A stretch of DNA of 64,000 nt from Bacteroidales bacterium (GTDB lineage Bacteria > Bacteroidota > Bacteroidia > Bacteroidales > Marinilabiliaceae). A model generated the notes under the pieces. The model searched no databases. It was given only the letters and a program-made list of their open reading frames with translations, and had not been told where the DNA came from. Both the position numbers and the translations under genes were made by a program. Location: contig JAKSLH010000004.1 in the NCBI GenBank assembly GCA_024401335.1, positions 120,800 to 184,799 of the forward strand, in the 5' to 3' direction. The number at the start of each line of letters is the position of its first letter. Position 1 is the stretch's first letter. Shown here piece by piece: positions 21,201 to 26,226 of the stretch.

Positions 21201-21716
21201 CTCCTCCCATACAGGTGTATTGTTCAACCAAACAATCAAATCCTTAACACGGAACACACCATAACCCAAACGATAAGTAGTCGTAGAACCATTCGAAAGA
21301 ATATACTGTACAAAGCTAGCACCAGTAGGACCTATCACATTCGAAGCCTGTGGGTTAGTAAGGCTCCACATTGGATTTCCCGCTTCAACCCAATCTGCCG
21401 ACGCACCCGAGGCGGTCGTCATCGCCGAAGTTTGAACCGCAATCACCCTATCCACATCCATGTTCTCATCAAGAGTAGAAACGGTAATACGCTGCAATCT
21501 CCATGTAGAACCAGTTGTACTATTAACAGAGTGAAGATACGAACCTTTATCATCACCATTACCAACAAGCGTTGTCGCATCTGTCACAGTACCCGTTGCA
21601 CATTGAGGCATGGTATAACTATGATAATGATACGTCTGGGCAAACGCTTCAGACGAGCAAATAACAGAGATGCATGCCAAAGCGAGAAGCATCAATATTT
21701 TAAATCGATTATTCAT
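9207..21716 (-). CDS. Giant Ig-like repeat surface adhesin with type B (gliding-type) T9SS C-terminal domain
   Basis: A 4169-residue protein filling a fifth of the window. Residues 1-27 are a signal peptide (ending EAFAQ). Most of the rest is an array of about 35 beta-sandwich units of 80-120 residues, each opening with a Cys-containing strand such as VCEGDDIEFS, ICEGQSSVLTA, YCLGETVKLTA or FCEGSEGVTITLGG. The first part resembles PKD/SprB-type Ig-like units; the second part uses a different unit (YC...GV.I.L.G.E.GV.Y.LY). The last 90 residues are the gliding motility-associated C-terminal domain: PNVISPNGDGKNDKF, LEVFNRWGTLVYRS, YFYIFTIN and KKLSGYVELRK. The protein is predicted to cross the outer membrane through the T9SS and stay on the surface as a long fibre, with PorP/PorE-like partners downstream. 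ATG 21716 is preferred over TTG 21722. No gliding genes are seen here, so adhesion is the safer guess. Confidence 0.9.
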   Translation of the reverse strand: MNNRFKILMLLALACISVICSSEAFAQTYHYHSYTMPQCATGTVTDATTLVGNGDDKGSYLHSVNSTTGSTWRLQRITVSTLDENMDVDRVIAVQTSAMTTASGASADWVEAGNPMWSLTNPQASNVIGPTGASFVQYILSNGSTTTYRLGYGVFRVKDLIVWLNNTPVWEEDTDGDGELELVSCAGKTIRVTAEYGSSLGAISNKFDYDFDLVSAPVITGAVGVEYDEGNAVYSAAVCEGDDIEFSIGNGQYPYGESPTGLGYVYEAVYSWDLLNENLGDPAGLTQDYASGSSVSLSGVTSGPSNVYKFTPYVTFTAHEGTKTGPVVGESCRTQMGAIRIQYDAPVTTFLDINGESTYAQSVCEGDDVELEPTFKKVDDDDFLYDGFAELYIKKGGSYELVETFDLFDAGYTIYAEDIPIVGNANTTYEYKYVVYDQTYNWAESECVYEQPFTITVKEKRAKITFPSEVASVCEDGSVSLTATVTGANSATYTCTWSGVDCTPSFDSYVTSASALSVVDEGASFNSGSRTYRLTVSNDGCDIYDDVIVTMYERPVLTAVEPVVEVCKGKTIDLKVTSTQENVNITWTPADGVAKNGGLIYTVTGDYDGKVYKVTAVNTITGCDTKVPAEITVKVNQLPVIDYVSGAETPLCEDATATLKPTSISGSTAAPYTFYWSWKENGASKNATSKSDDANGGALMFKPSIDIPAAGAAFDFTVYAVDSKECDKGNEYNFTVTYKPKPEFTITPNDGCSNGDATLVMEPKSGYSGLTYVVTPLSGAVSGTFSGNVYTVNQTVSSKQVYKYSVVASVAGCDSDPVEESVAVFPLPEVVLKADKAEYCLGETVKLTATATGVTYSWEGLSGSASSNSDVPTVAGTKTYKVMVQSTTAPYCENEATVTVVINPLPSVTLTATPETICEGQSSVLTASAAGGSGVYTYTWTGVSSSTNTATVSPIVDTEYKVSVTDNKKCAATSDASVTVKVNKKPTFTATPDREVCYGSTGDVVINVAITSGNASYVTLAGGERKAVVDNKVDFTVNRTWTENPTTFLFTAESGSCDFNAESDKVKAKVVVNTKPDAPVVATPADVCDGDPVTMTVSSPNSSYTYKWYSDAACTDQLSVGTSYKVASLAAGSTVYYVKSFLGDCESDITSVTATAVAYPAKPVIETSSASMCSNDSKLGVTLLVSSPDPSLTYYWFKSDGTPVTMPVTPSETTSYYVVAENATGCQSEKSDMITMTIFTSPTIELGLVDMSYCQFDEVALDVTATGSNLEYHWSVDEVENLANDNIVYKASTSGPISITVYVEDTETLCKSETVSFDFNVNAAPTYTITPSERDVCEGESIELTLTTDASDPDIFIGKRLKGDTTSPVDYSDDAKGHGYWGYLSPVTKTITPLSGYDYFVKIIDWNACTLEDSPFELSVFTAPETTVDGNTTVCVDNELNITIVPSDAATYTYSWKKDGTVWSTSDNLYAANVTEAYNGTFEVVIENVKHCQATVNVDVTVNKYALTSIIGDDFICEGSTLSLKAKDNDMVSYSWSAEVDGSVVATSTDDTFNYDASALAAGKHIDVTLDYSDKFCVGLQQKLTVVVRERPVIANVDNLTYCLSKGGSMNLTATLGNSIAGSTYKYYWSFNGGAEVEASEVYTPNVSLDNEGEWTVYAVEYVGDKLMCSGDPYTFNVDVRDFTIENVVANETEFCIGNTDVDPFVVDFEIQSDDASGMFTYDFTLTDNNDVVKDQVLGATDKKYIISSISSYDAGVYTLTIEAKYNDMSACSKSKTTSFTIYALPSNDITVTSHTETSADKFEPCDGDALTFEVSSATTYKVFVDGAEVADLSSVGLTQSGNKFTYLSKYPEVHTIYVEVGDAHCTNETKTITIAYQAPISVEQTVGGTTTELVGDLVQICEGDQVKLDFSMDGNTGDVALLLDGADAGVNSITVDSQVLGGAESKSQVVSATIGGCTRVVIVKTVQAPHTNIDLSADELCSDNEMTITITGAQTYEITVTRDGELMPADEFKDAVITKTYSYVDNSGSFSGTRADYNEYVISVVGHVGTCQDDAAVVKSFKVFKNPQVTLTPSATLVITGNVVTYTATAGYETYEFFVNDVSVATQTGTDNNIFKYSMTEDAEVKVIATTYYNCTDEDVVTIKTLEGIASLPVVFDYPGYDYYCSNQDGVTIKVEGPQEGITYRLNECASCSPITYDGTNTVAWYKVKVLEGETTSTYSVSAYHESLPGEVFDMANTLDVTEVPAPTSFKLLPYNESYDRCDVGFMISLEGSETNMFYTLFRNDDPMPGFEYVPGNGGQLDFLVAKSGGVYTAKAYSSYNGGYVCETKMDGTYSITTPEAEIFDVLKYPTDGLYCETSDGVEIKLSGTENGYEYVLFKDNIQYFDGEGHERRIIGGETNTFGKLTDEGNYTVWCFYNGCEQLMNGSVDVKMVTQPADQTLTVTNYGHFCEGSEGVTITLGGQEEGYYYALYCDGNLVADHVGVSGNPSYDFENITTVGNYTMVVEIPGVEAGCTRTLTDAVDVYEDKLPKEITMKLLANTICRDDFTDVQINGTEENVEYRLLENGNYLTSLYDTEGTARLIFKNVNGGGVKGSYTYTIEAIKTIVVEDGINTNTCPMTMAASEILRVENRPLDDGENEIVREATDSELADKRAADPCYGTDIIVENAQTSTELTFTYKLYRKNADDTWSYKSSFESTGNINNDRFNDIQDNNGIYRVGVYNGFCEDPIASQEVHITSDKFVTVQEVSVIDHMCQGDLGNDVRLLAAEDGVVYRLYDENDNILDEHIASGTASFKFSYKVINPGHYYVTGSKIGGCEIRMIPEFDFTVHPLPISYKLSGDDVYCDDLGVQLKLDGSELDVEYALYEKKGEDLFLVDTKYGTGDEFYFKTLPAGTYIAAARDEYTECTSSMLGEVVVKQMAPITALEDDEMSGSKIVCSDLVLSYTTNLTNNATYYLVNVGSDLVDAIDSVKYNGVDPVEFTLTETGDYNVIAAYSTKHLCKVVYDKINYVRTSIDESVVITLDETEVCNGSVKVVIETPQDGVTYVLNSDAITYSSKFSTGAPIEWTVSEMGTNAYYIVASVEGCGNVTLPSFEVTINEKFTHLNDDAVIDNLCQADYVSIDKFLNEGQSLIEGATYYLAKQGQDVTLTGGVRYVGATIPQFFVSESGHYQFYASYDGFKCLTPISKEYLFTVTPLTKFPVVAKPSCDGNVTVTLQGTEPGVIYTINDVEGVADEDGNLTWVFAASTVGNETYTVIGSKEGCSGVEIGVVSAATIPNLNPSGEVIVKDVNACPGYQIEWDGVAFINDAIYYLVKGKNDPSTGSEVFSKYTGEKPEFMLTSSGVYTVWATFNSECFTQLMTINFTSIPYAGTATLSANTLCGDNVVVLTNCESGVTYRFNDIDMTPNESGVVQWTLESIPTTPTPIYAIVGECDPFVIFTVSGDSFVGSSLKDIVSVSSNPNCVYTEILVSNAIPGFIYSDRNHPQYSEEGSGNDISWKIRGTGSYTYDVWAVNINNPECEFQLGSSVLDLTALRTDTTLFAVGTNEYCGYDFGVELALSNGYKNTTYRLYKVKEEDELFDELMDIQELPYYYTKEKVDTLMFNGWAFNSADYRHKAAAGTYYVVVDDSDSNCRFSTDSVTVVENPLPYSAVNDTVSMYFAAGEFINGHYNVSADTKNDKFGLVDTGFLVLENAHKGYKYELVHLNVVNGVDYVLHTIDDVEEGDTIFMGPITSELKELITYESDGVMLTDTVNVMGIGDYTIRITDMTHETMCQTELEGVTMIDEELTTYDVFLFMNGSQSAIRQKLIPSYGHKGNHKFLDWSATIDKVYTPEVTTSPDGTSTVTSDMNVDKFGDQTGYSSLRGDLCTNANIVFELLDQSSVTYLDAYEPGCLTDSVVTTEFLDKYEVGCDSTYTTTSYQYVKYIFDEHGNAQGTLKLDEWQEGCDSIAIGGYSYWKKNTIYTYYKIESLKDKMFGSCGFDDYDGTSELLWESMTGEFVYRRAANFYGKEVIPYRAYNARMRNIRYSNISHITILCGNENVPGDSTTFLIPNVISPNGDGKNDKFYVMLPEAYENNHTSSLEVFNRWGTLVYRSSGVKYGEWKDGSSESQRRENGCPEWDGTSKTSNMLTVGEKLPQGTYFYIFTINFNIDNEIRTKKLSGYVELRK

Positions 21717-21754
21717 AACCAATTAATAGACAAATCGTTAACCTTCAAACCTAC

Positions 21755-21785
21755 AGACTTTAGTCTATAGATAGTCGCAAATATA
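21755..21785 (-). promoter_or_regulatory. Promoter region of the giant adhesin operon
   Basis: On the minus strand a -7 box TATATTTG (21785-21778) lies about 60 bp before the ATG. No TTG is seen at the right distance for -33, so the match is half. The leader contains a small dyad, AGACTTTAGTCT (21755-21766), near the predicted 5' end. Confidence 0.5.
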
Positions 21786-22090
21786 CCAAAAAAAAGCCAC
21801 ATTAGGCACATAATAGTACATTTTTATTAACAATAAATACAGTGCACCCCTAACAATGACTGGGAAGGGCAAGTCTGTTTAGTGCTTTTCATAGAAAAAA
21901 AAGAGCAGTTAGACATAAACCAAAACACTACAAAATATGGACACGACAACAAAAAGAGAGCGAATAAACATGTCTATTATAACAAAATGACAACAGAAAA
22001 ACACGAAGAAATTGACATACCAAGAGCCTGTTATGTGTGCCAAAAACAAAATAAAAGGCAAAAAAGACATGATATTCAAAAAAAACTACA

Positions 22091-22098
22091 TATATTTA
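22091..22098 (+). promoter_or_regulatory. Possible -7 box of the small T9SS cargo gene
   Basis: TATATTTA differs from TAnnTTTG at the last base and lies 23 bp before the ATG at 22122. The rest of the 21786-22121 gap is A-rich and holds no gene that I can support. Confidence 0.3.
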
Positions 22099-22121
22099 GC
22101 CAAACATTAAATCGAATAATC

Positions 22122-22850
22122 ATGAAACAAAGTTTACTCACAATTGCAGCCGCTTTATTTTCATTGTCTATAAATGCGAGCGAACTTCAGGCCTGGGAGA
22201 AGGGCGATGCTATAGATTCAGAAGAGCAGAAATTTGACATATGCGTAACAAACTTTAAGATCATAGCAGAATCAACATTAACAATAGAGGAGCAATATAC
22301 TGGCATCACCTACCAAGGAGACCAGATACAATACGCATTCGTACAAGGCTTAGGAAACGGCACGACGTCGGTAATAAGATCCAACGCTGGTCAATATACA
22401 GCGATTGTCATCAACTCCCTTAGACTCACTTTGATTAAGGCTGCATCGTTGGCTGACCTTACTAATGTAACCTCGTTCAGCATCGCAACAACAACGCCAG
22501 CAACAGTAGAAGCCGGAGCCTTCCCTACCTCTTGGGCAACTACCTGTGCACTTACCGTTCCAGAAGCTAGCAAAGAGGCCTACAAGACAGCTTGGGGACA
22601 GTACTTCTACAGCATTAACGGCGAAGTAATAGAACATGGCACTCCTACTGCTATATCAAATGCGAAAACTTCATTCTCTGTTCGCACAGCCGGCAAGACC
22701 ATCATATTGAGCGAAGCTACCGACGTGCAGGTTTATAGCATAACTGGCGCTAACGTGTTCAGCGGAACAACCGACAAGATCGACGTGAAGCAGAACGGCA
22801 TCTATATCGTGAAGACTAGAAACGGCGTACAGAAGGTGTCTGTTAAGTAA
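22122..22850 (+). CDS. Small secreted protein with a type A T9SS sorting domain
   Basis: A 242-residue exported protein of unknown function. Residues 1-20 form a signal peptide (ending INAS). The body (about 21-165) is not a family I recognise; its 'EQYTGITYQGDQIQYAFV' and 'SIATTTPATVEAGAF' parts look beta-rich. The last 70 residues end in the pattern of the Por secretion (type A) sorting domain: VQVYSITGANVFSG, then NGIYIVKTRNGVQKVSVK. Such proteins are exported by the T9SS and often fixed to A-LPS. The frame is open further upstream to 21882, but ATG 22122 gives the signal peptide and the upstream residues are low-complexity. It is divergent from the giant adhesin operon and is followed by a good terminator. 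Confidence 0.8.
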   Translation: MKQSLLTIAAALFSLSINASELQAWEKGDAIDSEEQKFDICVTNFKIIAESTLTIEEQYTGITYQGDQIQYAFVQGLGNGTTSVIRSNAGQYTAIVINSLRLTLIKAASLADLTNVTSFSIATTTPATVEAGAFPTSWATTCALTVPEASKEAYKTAWGQYFYSINGEVIEHGTPTAISNAKTSFSVRTAGKTIILSEATDVQVYSITGANVFSGTTDKIDVKQNGIYIVKTRNGVQKVSVK

Positions 22851-22878
22851 ACACACACATTCCATAAAAGAAACTAAT

Positions 22879-22909
22879 GGCTGGGACTTAATGGCCTCAG
22901 CCTTTTTTT
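22879..22909 (+). terminator. Terminator after the small T9SS cargo gene
   Basis: GGCTGGG (22879-22885) pairs with CTCAGCC (22896-22902; one G-U pair), followed by seven T residues. Confidence 0.85.
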
Positions 22910-22920
22910 ATGACACCCTT

Positions 22921-22981
22921 GCGATACCTAAGCGATAACATAGCGATAACATAGCGATAGCTAAACCATACCGTAACTTTG
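22921..22981 (+). promoter_or_regulatory. Helically phased GCGATA repeats followed by a TAnnTTTG box
   Basis: GCGATA occurs at 22921, 22932, 22943 and 22954, that is every 11 bp; the middle units are perfect copies of AGCGATAACAT. A -7 box TAACTTTG lies at 22974-22981. No TTG is present at the -33 distance, so transcription may depend on a protein that binds the repeats. The nearest downstream gene begins at 23279. Confidence 0.5.
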
Positions 22982-22998
22982 CTACAAATGGAGCTTAA

Positions 22999-23029
22999 GA
23001 CTATACTGAGGTTATAGTGATGTATAGTC
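22999..23029 (+). repeat. Inverted repeat in the long leader
   Basis: GACTATAC (22999-23006) and GTATAGTC (23022-23029) form an 8-bp perfect stem with a 15-nt loop, 18 bp after the TAACTTTG box. The remainder of the 22851-23278 gap is very AT-rich, with one run of eight G (23188-23195), and holds no gene that I can support. Confidence 0.55.
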
Positions 23030-23221
23030 ATCCGTCATCTAACATAACTAACAGTTATAACACAAAAAACATGCATACTATGTAGAGAAAATGACAAATG
23101 AATATTCTAACTATATAATAATTCTATATAATTAATTACTATATATATCCTCTCTCTATTCCATAATATACACAAGAAACTACCCAAGGGGGGGGCACTT
23201 TTTTGTGTTAGTAATGTTATG

Positions 23222-23256
23222 TTTGTTATAAATAAGCCATCTTTTGATTACTTTTG
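23222..23256 (+). promoter_or_regulatory. Possible promoter of the DUF6057 gene
   Basis: TTTG (23222-23225) and TACTTTTG (23249-23256) match both elements, but the spacer is 23 bp instead of 19-21. Initiation near 23263 would give a 16-nt leader and supports ATG 23279 as start. Confidence 0.45.
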
Positions 23257-23278
23257 CTATATATCACTTTGCAATATC

Positions 23279-24721
23279 ATGTCGCGTAGTCAGAAGATAT
23301 CTCTTACAATAGCTGCTGCATTCATTGCCGCAATACTATACTACTTCCAGTTGTACCGATTCTACAGCATATCAGCAGACCACCAGTTTCTGATCGACAA
23401 AGAATGGATCCTTACCCAAATAAAACAACCAGGAGGCACTGCACTGCTGATATCATCTTTCGCAACCCAGTTCTTCACATCCCCTATCATTGGAGTCATT
23501 GTGACGACAATCATATACATGGCAATAGCACTGACCATCACATGCATCATGAGGTGCAGAGATATCATGGCTACAGCCTACCCTATCGCTTTCCTTCCTG
23601 TCATATTCATGTTCCTTTCCATGGAGAATAGCTACTACGGCTTCAGGGGCCACGTAGCACTGCTGATCACCATTGTTGCACTGTTTATCTATGAAAAATT
23701 CATCAAGAGGACTGACACTGCCCAAAGAGCTGCCATAGCAACAGCAACCGCGGCATTGCTATACTTCATGACTGGTTCAACAACAATAATATTCGCCATA
23801 TACATAATAATGGACGAATTGATGAAAAAACGTGTACCATTGACCGGAATCGCCGCATCAGCAGCCTCATTGGCCATCGCATACCTATCGGTACTCCAAT
23901 CATCATTCATCAGTATTGAGGAGGCACTAACACCACAGCAATACTACAACTGGCCATCTTCATATTTCTTCCAGATATACGCATGGGCATCGGTGGTTCT
24001 GACAATGCCACTGGGCCTCCTCATAAGCAAGATATGCGGCAACCACATAAGAGACATAATAATAACCTCACTATTGGCCTTGGCCATATTCGCCACTGGC
24101 ACAAGGTTATTCTCTATAGTACACAATAGCAACAACTATCAGCTGCACCACGAGGAATACCTGGCACAGCACGAAGATTGGGACTCTATAATAGAACTGC
24201 ACAAAGGCAGCAAACAACCTGTATATTTCATCAGCTATCTGAATCTGGCTCTAGCCCAGAAAGGCGTCCTTGTAGAAAGCATGAGCAGATACAACCAGAT
24301 GGACGTGAGCGAGAAACTTGGATGGCAGCCTACATCGAAAGAGGGTTTGCAGCTCAAGAGTACTGTATTCTACCATCTCGGATTCCTCTCCGCAGCACGC
24401 CAGGCGACATTCGAACTAAACATCATGACACCGGGCTCTGCCAACCCCGAAGCGCTCGTCAGACTTGCCTCAATAAGCAAGGCTATGAACTACAGCACCC
24501 TAGCCGACAAATACTTCTATGTGGCCCACAAGGCCTTGCTCTATTGCGACGCACAGCCTCAAGCAATAGAGACACGCACACCCAACGACAACCGTTTCAT
24601 GGGCATTGACGGATTCGAAAAAGACCTCGAGGATATCGTCGAAGCCAACCCTGACAACGACATAGCAATACAGTTTCTGAAGGCATATAGAGTTGTCTGC
24701 AACAAATACCGAAACAAATAG
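23279..24721 (+). CDS. DUF6057-like membrane protein with helical repeats
   Basis: A 480-residue membrane protein. The N-terminal half (to about residue 285) holds eight or so hydrophobic segments; the C-terminal part (about 300-480) is soluble, helical and TPR-like (NLALAQKGVLVESMSRYNQ; HLGFLSAARQATFELN). It resembles the Bacteroidales DUF6057 family, of unknown function. An upstream in-frame start (23219) would add 20 residues and lies before the best promoter, so ATG 23279 is preferred. The next gene, a CxxCH lipoprotein, starts 3 bp after the stop codon, and a LytS/LytTR pair follows; the two products probably work together in the cell envelope. Confidence 0.6.
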   Translation: MSRSQKISLTIAAAFIAAILYYFQLYRFYSISADHQFLIDKEWILTQIKQPGGTALLISSFATQFFTSPIIGVIVTTIIYMAIALTITCIMRCRDIMATAYPIAFLPVIFMFLSMENSYYGFRGHVALLITIVALFIYEKFIKRTDTAQRAAIATATAALLYFMTGSTTIIFAIYIIMDELMKKRVPLTGIAASAASLAIAYLSVLQSSFISIEEALTPQQYYNWPSSYFFQIYAWASVVLTMPLGLLISKICGNHIRDIIITSLLALAIFATGTRLFSIVHNSNNYQLHHEEYLAQHEDWDSIIELHKGSKQPVYFISYLNLALAQKGVLVESMSRYNQMDVSEKLGWQPTSKEGLQLKSTVFYHLGFLSAARQATFELNIMTPGSANPEALVRLASISKAMNYSTLADKYFYVAHKALLYCDAQPQAIETRTPNDNRFMGIDGFEKDLEDIVEANPDNDIAIQFLKAYRVVCNKYRNK

Positions 24722-24724
24722 CAA

Positions 24725-26167
24725 ATGAAGAACAAGCTCTACATAACAGCATATATCGCCTTGCTTCTCACTAGTAGCTGCACGAACCAAATAGACGTGA
24801 AGAGCTACAGCGAGTTCTCTCCGGCAATATATCCCGACTACAAAGACGTAACGATACCCGTCAACATGGCGCCTCTCAACTTCTTCGTATGCGACACTAC
24901 GGTTGACAGAGCGATACTGACTGCGGGACACGACAATATATACGTAAAGGTCAGCGACAATAAGGTCGATATACCAGAAGGCAAATGGCACGACATGCTG
25001 TCAAACAATGCTGGCGACACATTATCAATCACACTATGCCACAAGACTGCCCAGGGCTACGAGGCATACAAGCCTTTCCACATCGCCATATCACAGGATA
25101 GCATCGACCCTGTCATCGTCTATCGACTCATACCTCCAGGATATGCTCTATGGAACCGCATGGGTATCTACCAGAGGCGTCTCGAGTCGTTCGAAGAGAA
25201 ATGCATCTACAACAACAGATATGGCAAAGGCAACTGCGTCAACTGCCACAGCTTTCACCAGGGCAACCCGTCGGAGATGATGTTTCATCTGAGAAAACGC
25301 CATGCTGGCACATATATCTATATGGACGGTGAAATGCACAAGATAAACGCCGACATGAGTCAACAGCTCTCTAACCCCGTTTATCCCTATTGGCATCCGA
25401 GCGGACGATATATAGCCTTCTCTACTAACAAGACTTTCCAGATGTTCCATAGCACTGACCCTAACATCATAGAGGTCGGCGACGACGCTTCCGATATCAT
25501 TATATACGACATTGAGAAGGATCAGATCATAACAACAAAGAGCCTCTCGAGCCCAGACGCTTTCGAGACGTTCCCATGCTTTTCGCCTGACGGCAGCACG
25601 CTCTACTTCTGTTCTGCACAAGCCGTCGATTCCGTTGAAAGAAACTACAAAGAGGTGAAATACAGCCTATGCAGCATCTCTTTCGACCCTGCCAATAGGT
25701 CTTTCGGCTCTGAGGTTGATACAATATATAACGCTAGCGAAGGCCGAAGCGCTACCTTCCCTCGCGTGTCACCCGACGGCAAATATCTCACATACACCAT
25801 CAGCGACTATGGCACATTCCCTATATGGCATAAAGATGCCGATCTCTCTACCATCGACATCGCGACAAGAGAAGCCATGCCTATGAACGCCATAAACTCC
25901 AACGATGTCGAGAGCTATCACTCATGGAGCAGCAACTCAAGGTGGATAGTGTTCAGCAGCCGACGCGACGATGGTCTATACACTAGGCCTTACTTCTCCC
26001 ACATCAACGAAGACGGCACACCTGACAAGCCTTTCATGCTGCCTCAGAGGGACCCGATGAACCACTACCTGATGCAGGGCTTTTCCTACAACATACCTGA
26101 GCTGATAAAGGGCGAAGTGGATCTCGACGAACATACGACAGCGAGCAAATTATCACCTATCTGGTGA
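24725..26167 (+). CDS. PD40-repeat lipoprotein with a c-type haem motif
   Basis: A 480-residue lipoprotein. The signal ends in a lipobox (LLLTSSC; Cys19). Residues about 35-150 form a beta domain of unknown family. A single CVNCH motif (Cys171, Cys174, His175) is a classical covalent haem c site. From about 205 to the end there are TolB/PD40 propeller repeats (YPYWHPSGRYIAFSTN, FPCFSPDGSTLYFCSA, FPRVSPDGKYLTYTIS, SYHSWSSNSRWIVFSS). The likely site is the periplasmic face of either membrane. The gene follows the DUF6057 gene by 3 bp. Function is unknown; the haem suggests redox or gas sensing, and the signalling pair downstream fits that, but this is inference. Confidence 0.75.
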   Translation: MKNKLYITAYIALLLTSSCTNQIDVKSYSEFSPAIYPDYKDVTIPVNMAPLNFFVCDTTVDRAILTAGHDNIYVKVSDNKVDIPEGKWHDMLSNNAGDTLSITLCHKTAQGYEAYKPFHIAISQDSIDPVIVYRLIPPGYALWNRMGIYQRRLESFEEKCIYNNRYGKGNCVNCHSFHQGNPSEMMFHLRKRHAGTYIYMDGEMHKINADMSQQLSNPVYPYWHPSGRYIAFSTNKTFQMFHSTDPNIIEVGDDASDIIIYDIEKDQIITTKSLSSPDAFETFPCFSPDGSTLYFCSAQAVDSVERNYKEVKYSLCSISFDPANRSFGSEVDTIYNASEGRSATFPRVSPDGKYLTYTISDYGTFPIWHKDADLSTIDIATREAMPMNAINSNDVESYHSWSSNSRWIVFSSRRDDGLYTRPYFSHINEDGTPDKPFMLPQRDPMNHYLMQGFSYNIPELIKGEVDLDEHTTASKLSPIW

Positions 26168-26197
26168 CATAGGTCAACAACAAGTGAAAAAAGATAG

Positions 26198-26205
26198 TAT
26201 ATTTG
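26198..26205 (+). promoter_or_regulatory. -7 box before the LytS-type kinase gene
   Basis: TATATTTG matches TAnnTTTG and lies 21 bp before ATG 26227. No clear -33 TTG. It overlaps the upstream in-frame start at 26203, which argues for the 26227 start. Confidence 0.5.
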
Positions 26206-26226
26206 CATATACCAATCAAAACCACA

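Noticed and set aside
21882-22121. N-terminal extension of the small T9SS cargo gene
   Set aside because: The 80 extra residues are Lys/Asn/Gln-rich from A-rich intergenic DNA and would hide a normal signal peptide.
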